23,779 nucleotides of DNA from Anncaliia algerae PRA339 (Eukaryota > Microsporidia > Tubulinosematidae), in contig KK365182.1 in NCBI GenBank assembly GCA_000385875.2, positions 36,125 through 59,903 on the forward strand, read 5' to 3'. The translations under genes and the position numbers were made by a program. Below are positions 17,803-23,779 of this stretch, one piece after another; the stretch's first letter is position 1, and the number at the start of each line of letters is the position of its first letter. Below the pieces are notes generated by a model that was not told the origin of the DNA, did not search any database, and saw only the letters and a list, made by a program, of their open reading frames with translations.

Positions 17803-18931
17803 AAATTAATGGATGATATTTTTTTAGGTTTAAATGTGAAACTTTGTTGTTTTGTTTTTTTGATTGGTTGTTTTTATTTACCTTATGATTCTATCTATCA
17901 TTTGTGATAAATTATAATTAAAATAAATCATATTTATTTATATTTGATTCAAAGGTTCTTATAATAAAACTATATTAATAAATGATATTGTTTTTATAAA
18001 TTATTATAATTTATAATTTTAAAAAATAATAATATTTATTTATCATATATAAAATAAATATTATAAGTAAATATAAATTTTTATTACTATAATTCAATAT
18101 ACAAGAAATAAATTATAATAAAATAAACTTATTACTAATTTATTCTTTCCTAAACTAAAACATTTTATTAATTTATAAAGTATTTATTAAATAATCTAAA
18201 TAAATATTATTTTTTATAAAAAGTATATTATATTAGAATATTAGAAAACATTTTTCATAGTAAAAAATATTTAAGATGATCATTGATTATTTCTATTTTA
18301 GGTAATTATTTTATGATTATTAAAAAAACACTAATATCTGATAATTATTTTATATTAAAAAACTTAGTATCAGTATCATTTGTAAATATATTAGATAAAT
18401 TAGTTCAATAAAACTTATAAAAGTTAAACATAAAACTCAATAAATATGAGTTAAAAATATATAACAATGTATTTAAAAATTTCTTATGGAGAATTTAACA
18501 AAAAATAAAATAACACAATTAAAATATTATTTTTTTAATATTTAAAAATAGCAGTCACTAATATTGCAAAATATAATATTTAATACATTTAAAATGGTAG
18601 TTTATTCATATTAAAATATCACATTGTTAACTTATTAAAATATTCTAAATAAAGAATGTAATGGTAAAAATGTTTAGTTGTGCGGCAAAAAATATTTCTT
18701 TTAAAAGCAAATATTTTTTAAAAAAATTTCAGAATTTAACAATTAATATTTTAGATCTACAAATTTATTCATGTGCACTAAGAACCACTTCATTTTATAC
18801 TATCTTCATGATAATTTTTCATTAAAAACATGACGTAGATTAAAAATGGCTAATGACTATTAATCAAAATAATTTCCATCTTAGAATTTTTCCTAAAAAG
18901 TTAATACATATATGGAAATGTTTTTACCCTT
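17803..18931. other. Divergent intergenic region between UBP14-like and GATA genes
   Basis: About 1.1 kb of extremely AT-rich DNA that must hold the promoters of both flanking genes. The 40 bp before the deubiquitinase ATG, read on the minus strand, include short CC groups (acctaaaaaaatatcatcc). No longer motif, repeat or frame is recognisable. GATA words are present, but no more than this composition would give. Confidence 0.5.
18927..18929 (+). promoter_or_regulatory. CCC-like start-proximal signal
   Basis: The sequence taCCCttATG places three C two bases before the GATA gene's ATG in otherwise AT-rich DNA. CCC-like motifs immediately upstream of start codons are an established transcription and annotation signal across microsporidia. 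Here the motif supports the chosen start and the taxonomic reading. None of the other genes has so clear an example; the 1753 gene has gaCCataaATG. Confidence 0.5.
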
Positions 18932-19576
18932 ATGAAAGAGGAGAAGATAAGTGGTAATGATAATGATTTATATAAATATCACGATGATAAGGCAGTTTAC
19001 ATCTATAAGGACGATAGCTTTATCTACAATTATGATACCATTCCAAATGGACCTAGTGAGAATATCTATAATTATGATAAGTATCCTGAATCTTTATACC
19101 TAGAAAAAGACCATTTGTACTCTAGAAATTTAACTATATCAGGATTCAATCGCAATGCCGAATGCAACTATTATTTTGATCACAGCATCTACAATACTGT
19201 GCCAGAACTAAATAATAAATTATATCAACCGCATAGAAATTTCTACTCTGAAGATTATTACTTTGGGAACAATTATTTTAGCTGTGATTATTTTGGTGAT
19301 ACCTTTGATAAAAAATACAAATCTATGGAGATGAAATTAGTGAGAAAAGGAACAAGAAGAAAAAATAGAGATAATATTTTTTGTGAACATTGTAATGCCA
19401 AGGAAACACCTTTATGGAGACATTTGGGAGAGCTTAATGTTTGTAATGCTTGTTGGTTGTATTATAAAGCACATGGGGTTAAGAGACCCTATGATCCTGA
19501 TAAAAAGACTGTGATTAGAAAAGGAAGAGCTAAAAAGAAGCAGGAAGGAGCTGTTAGAAACGATGTTGAAAAATAG
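18932..19576 (+). CDS. GATA-type zinc-finger transcription factor
   Basis: 214 residues, nuclear. One GATA finger spans about 148-187: Cys151, Cys154, Cys171 and Cys174 in CEHC...CNAC, with TPLWRH between them and LYYKAHGVKRP after. A basic tail (KKTVIRKGRAKKKQ) should contact DNA and direct nuclear import. The family would bind WGATAR sites. Two oddities stand out. The zinc loop has 16 residues between the Cys pairs where 17 or 18 are usual, and the normally invariant Gly after CNAC is Trp (CNACWLYY). Residues 10-125 are rich in Tyr, Asp and Asn with repeated IYNYD-like words, a low-complexity region that may act in activation. Start: a CCC motif is two bases upstream and an in-frame TAA lies at 18902-18904. 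A possible AATAAA is at 19609-19614. Confidence 0.94.
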   Translation: MKEEKISGNDNDLYKYHDDKAVYIYKDDSFIYNYDTIPNGPSENIYNYDKYPESLYLEKDHLYSRNLTISGFNRNAECNYYFDHSIYNTVPELNNKLYQPHRNFYSEDYYFGNNYFSCDYFGDTFDKKYKSMEMKLVRKGTRRKNRDNIFCEHCNAKETPLWRHLGELNVCNACWLYYKAHGVKRPYDPDKKTVIRKGRAKKKQEGAVRNDVEK

Positions 19577-22500
19577 TGTAAATTAAATGAATTTAATTTT
19601 AAATTTCAAATAAAGAATTTTCTATTTAATTATAACTAAATTTCAATTTTTTCTTATTAATTTTTTTATGAAAAAATTTTTTCTTCAAATGGAATTTCAG
19701 GTACAAAAATATCATTAATGGTAATTTAGAAGTTTTATTGCCTTCTTTAGGTATTAAAAAGAGATCTTAGGGAGAGATACAAAAATTATATATTTTTGTT
19801 ACAAACATTACGTATGAGAAAGCTTGATTAAAATACCAATATTCAAGCTTTATATAAAAAAATTTAATCTGATATTAAAATATAAAAATTTATAAAAATA
19901 TAGTTTGATATAAAAATTCATACATTTTACATGATAAATATAAAATGAACACCTTAGGATTCGCTATAGTTTTTAAATTATAAAATATTACATCACTTTA
20001 TAACATTTCAAACTTGTTGAGATTTTTACAAATTAGAAATAATATTATCAATCCAATACTTAATTTTAAAGATTGAACTTTCAAATAAAAATATAAAATT
20101 GCTTCAATTATCCAAGAACATACTAATATATTTAATTTAGACCTTTTGAATGAAATTATGAAAAAGTGTTACATAATTAATAAAGTTTCTATTTCAAAAA
20201 AAAATCCATTAAATTAAATAAATATTATTTATCAATTAAAAATTTAAACCTATTAAATTACAGCCTAAAATCTTGTTAAATATATTTATTGGACCAAAGC
20301 GACATTTAATCATTAAAATATTTTATATAAAACTTTAGATTAAAAAGATTTATCGAATTTTAAAAAACCAATTAAAAATCATGAAATGAAACTTAGGATT
20401 TATTGTAAAAAAACTCCCATCAAATCATACTTACTTGAAAAAAATTACTTCTTATTCCAAAAAAAATTCTTTGGTATCAAAAAGATAATTCTTGAATTTC
20501 CAAAAGCATTTTTTGAAATTATATATTGTAGAATCAATTAAGAAACATCCAAATGTGTTTAAAATCATTTCGTTATTTTTGAATTATAAATTAAAGTAGC
20601 ATATATTACTTTATCATAAAAAGATTAAATGCATCTAAAATTTTAAAAATTTTTGCTTTTGTACCCCATTATGCACTTAATGATATTTAAAATAAATCTA
20701 ATTAAATATTCAACATAAAAAAAAATTATATGTAAGAATTCATAGTTAAGTGAAAATTTAAATATAGAAAAAAAAACAATTTAGTCTTCTGATAATCAGC
20801 GAGTGATTATTTGTGAAATTTAAAGGAAAAAAATATTCTAATTCAATTTGTTTCCAATACTTTTACTTATATATTCATTGTAATGATTACTTTCCATCCA
20901 TTCTCCTGGTTGTTGTATTTAAATCATTAGGTTTAGTTTTTTATTAAGTAAATCAGCTATCACTATTCAATAAATATAATATCAAAGCGTGCTACAAGCA
21001 AAATATATTGTTGAATTCACATTGTTTTTATTTGACAAAATAGATTCTTTGCAACAATAAATCATAAAGCTTATGTATTATGTATATTAATGCTTATTTA
21101 AATGCTATCAGTTGTATTAATTTAAACTGACAGAAAATAGGAAAATTTTTAATTTGGACAAAATAACTAACTCATATTACTTTAAATAAAATACCTTCTA
21201 AATTTATGATCAAAAAGATTTATATAGGTTGCTATTACAAGTGTATAATTAAAAAGCATAGAAAGGAAATAATATTTTATTTTTCTTATTAAAAATATAC
21301 TATACAGCACGAGAAATAAAAATGAGGAAATGATAGAAAAGCAAATTAAAATTATTAACTAAAGTTAAAATATAGCAAAAATTATAAATGTAGATTTCTC
21401 TTGATTTATCTTTTAATTATTTTTCCTAAGAAAATACAGAACAACTATTAAGGAGACGTTTTTTCATTAACCTATAATATTTTGACAAAGTACGATTAAC
21501 CTTTAGAAATTCTTATTTAAAAAAATGAAGTAATTATAAAATCAACTATATATTCGTTAGTATATGCGGAAACAATATTTTTTTTATGAGTTATAAATAT
21601 CTAGATTCTTAAAATATTTAAATTTAGTCAATAAAAATAGAAAATAAATTCCATTTAAAAAATAAATCTACTTAAGAAAACATAATATACAATCTGCAAA
21701 CTAAAGGATAAAAAATATAATTTATAAATGGTTGCATTCCATCGGAAAAAGCAGAGGAAAGATTATTCATAGATGCATCTTTAATCATTCTATCTTTTCT
21801 AAATTACTTCCTGTTGGGAATAATGATTATTTAATTAATCATTTACTTCTATAAATAGCAATATTAATAATTACCCATGTCTAGGAATTAAAAAGACAAT
21901 AAGAGTAAACTAAATAAAAGATTTATTGGTAGTAAACCCACACTTTCTATCTCTTTTCTCTTTATCCTTGCTATCCTTTTTCCCTTATATCCTTTTGCCT
22001 CCAAAAATTTGATTAGTCATTTTATGTAGCAAAATTTGTTAAAAGGAAAAGAGGAATGTTCTAGCTGAAATTTATCAATTGATATTTAAATTAAAAATAG
22101 TAAAAAATATAATTGAGTCAGGCAAACAGGATATTTATACAAAGAATTAAATTTATTCAGGGAGTAAGATTGAAGTGCTATTTTAAATGCCATCTAAGAT
22201 CAATCGCATTCAAACTTTATAAATATTATTGTTTTTTCCTCCTATAAATCAAAACCAGTGGATTTATTTATTAATAATAAATACAAAAAAGGGATAGTTT
22301 TTTGAGAAACTTTGTATATATGAGTAATAAATTTAATCTGCAAGCATTTATAGGACAAATACTTTAAAAATATTATTTTTTACACATAAATATATATTCC
22401 CATGATATTTCATAGATTTCTGTATCAGTTTTTAAGAACAAAGCTTTAAAATAAAAATTAAGATTTTCCTATTTTAAGTGAAGAACATTTTTTCGGACTT

Positions 22501-23779
22501 CTAAAATTTTCTATCCTATTAATTTTATACACATATCAAAATAGTTATTTATTTTATTACAATAGATAGAATTCTAAACATAAAACACATGATATTTATA
22601 ATTTGTAATCAATAAAGTGGAATGCTTCATAAAAATTATTATGGAATGAATTAATTTTATTTTAATAGCAAAGAAAAATCTTATTTAAACGAAAAAATTT
22701 TTTTTCTTTCAATAAAATAAAACGGATGTTAATTTGATTAAAATATTCGTGTCGCTCAATTGTGTTTTAAATAGTCTTTTCATTAAAATGCTTTATAGTT
22801 TTTACTTTTATTTTTCCTTTGGGTATGAATTCATGTGAGGTGGATAGGAGAAATATCCTGTCATTAATATTTACTTACTTAGAACTAATAAGTACTGAAA
22901 AAGCATAACAATCACCAAAAATTTGTTATGACTTTGAGTACATAAATATCTATACTTTGTAAAGCTTTTAAGAATTTAAAGTTTGTCAAAAAATATTTTA
23001 ATAAAACTACAGTTTAAATAAAAAGCTCTTTATAAAATAATAATGGAATCCTAAATAAGAAATTACTCTGTGTATATTATACCTTAGTAGAGGGTTAATT
23101 TAAACTTTATCAATTTGTAGATATACGTGAAGAAATGGGTGCTTTTATAAGATTATAGATATCCCAAAGCTTTAAATTTTTTTCAAACTTTGATTAGTAG
23201 GTTTACGTAAAAGATAGCAAATACTTAATGTGATGAAAATTATTCTGCGATCTCATATCTCTTAATATATATATACCCAACGATACAACATCATTTTTCG
23301 TTCACTATTCAATTGAATCATAACATCAAAACTTTATTCTACAAACATATGATTAAAGGCATATTTGAAATCAAATTTTTAAAGGGTTTTTACTCAAAAG
23401 ATATAACTAAATTTTATTTTTAAATTTTTTGGGGAAACTGATTTACCGTTAATTAAATATTCCTTCGATATACATATTTTCTAAAAAGGGATACCTATGC
23501 TTATTTCAATATATTTTTAATAGCATTGTATTAATAATCTTTGAAAATTGTTAAGTAATTTGTATTGAGAAAATTTTTTTTAAAAATACATAACTCTTTG
23601 GCAAATGTAATTAGAAATTACCTGCTTAAAGAATAAAATTGTTTTATTTCGTAGAAGTGTTTACTTTAATTTATGAATAATTTGATGGGGATTTTTAGTT
23701 GTTACATTATTAACTATTATTTTTGTGAAATGTATTTCTTAAGTAAATTCAATATTTAATATGTATAATCAAAATAATA
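19577..23779. other. 4.2-kb gene desert
   Basis: No frame on either strand is long or protein-like enough to support a gene, and no tRNA or rRNA signature was found. A perfect 7-bp stem with a 5-nt loop lies at 20792-20810 (ATAATCA-gcgag-TGATTAT). A polypyrimidine-rich tract at about 21,940-22,005 (ctatctcttttctctttatcc and following) reads on the minus strand as Lys/Asp/Arg-rich short pieces broken by stops, either simple repeat or eroded coding DNA. The rest is homopolymer-rich AT sequence. Confidence 0.6.

Noticed and set aside
17803-18931. GATA words upstream of the GATA factor gene as autoregulatory sites
   Set aside because: Short GATA/TATC strings are expected by chance at this composition. 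No clustering or spacing stands out.
1-23779. CRISPR array, prokaryotic defence island or phage
   Set aside because: No regularly spaced short repeats and no bacterial ribosome-binding or operon layout were seen. The genes are eukaryotic.

Overview
The window looks like nuclear DNA of a gene-sparse, very AT-rich microsporidian. The evidence is short intron-free genes, shortened versions of conserved eukaryotic proteins (RNase H2A, fungal-type double-length phosphofructokinase, a Ubp14-type deubiquitinase, cytochrome b5, a GATA factor), a CCC motif next to one start codon, and decayed Ty3/gypsy-like retroelement DNA between genes. The phylum assignment is an inference from these features. I would not name a genus, although AT-rich lineages with long spacers, such as Tubulinosematidae, fit better than compact Encephalitozoon.

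Layout. 1-465: two perfect 196-bp direct repeats. 466-1752: AT-rich spacer. 1753-2613: a membrane-anchored protein that may be a diverged ubiquitin-specific-protease relative. 2614-4230: spacer with a doubtful 92-codon frame. 4233-6764: two tandem, broken gag-protease units of 1238 bp, each ending in an A-run, inside a pair of 14-bp direct repeats. 7372-8058 (+): RNase H2 catalytic subunit. 8771-11251 (-): 6-phosphofructokinase. 12050-12674: a broken, unidentified gene present twice around a 100-N assembly gap. 12924-14020: protein-like debris of at least one further lost gene. 15125-15409 (+): cytochrome b5. 16207-17802 (-): Ubp14/isopeptidase-T-like deubiquitinase. 18932-19576 (+): GATA zinc-finger factor. 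19577-23779: 4.2 kb with no gene I can support.

The five confidently identified genes are single transcription units in alternating orientation. RNase H2A converges on PFK, cytochrome b5 converges on the deubiquitinase, and the deubiquitinase diverges from the GATA gene. They cover unrelated housekeeping jobs: RNA/DNA hybrid repair, the committed step of glycolysis, haem redox chemistry, recycling of free ubiquitin chains, and transcription. No operon-like or pathway cluster is visible. The most interesting items are the possible second, membrane-tethered and apparently inactive USP-fold protein, the tandem gag-protease remnant, the unusual spacing of the GATA finger, and the VOC/glyoxalase-like extension of PFK. 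I found no defence system, CRISPR array, rRNA or tRNA.
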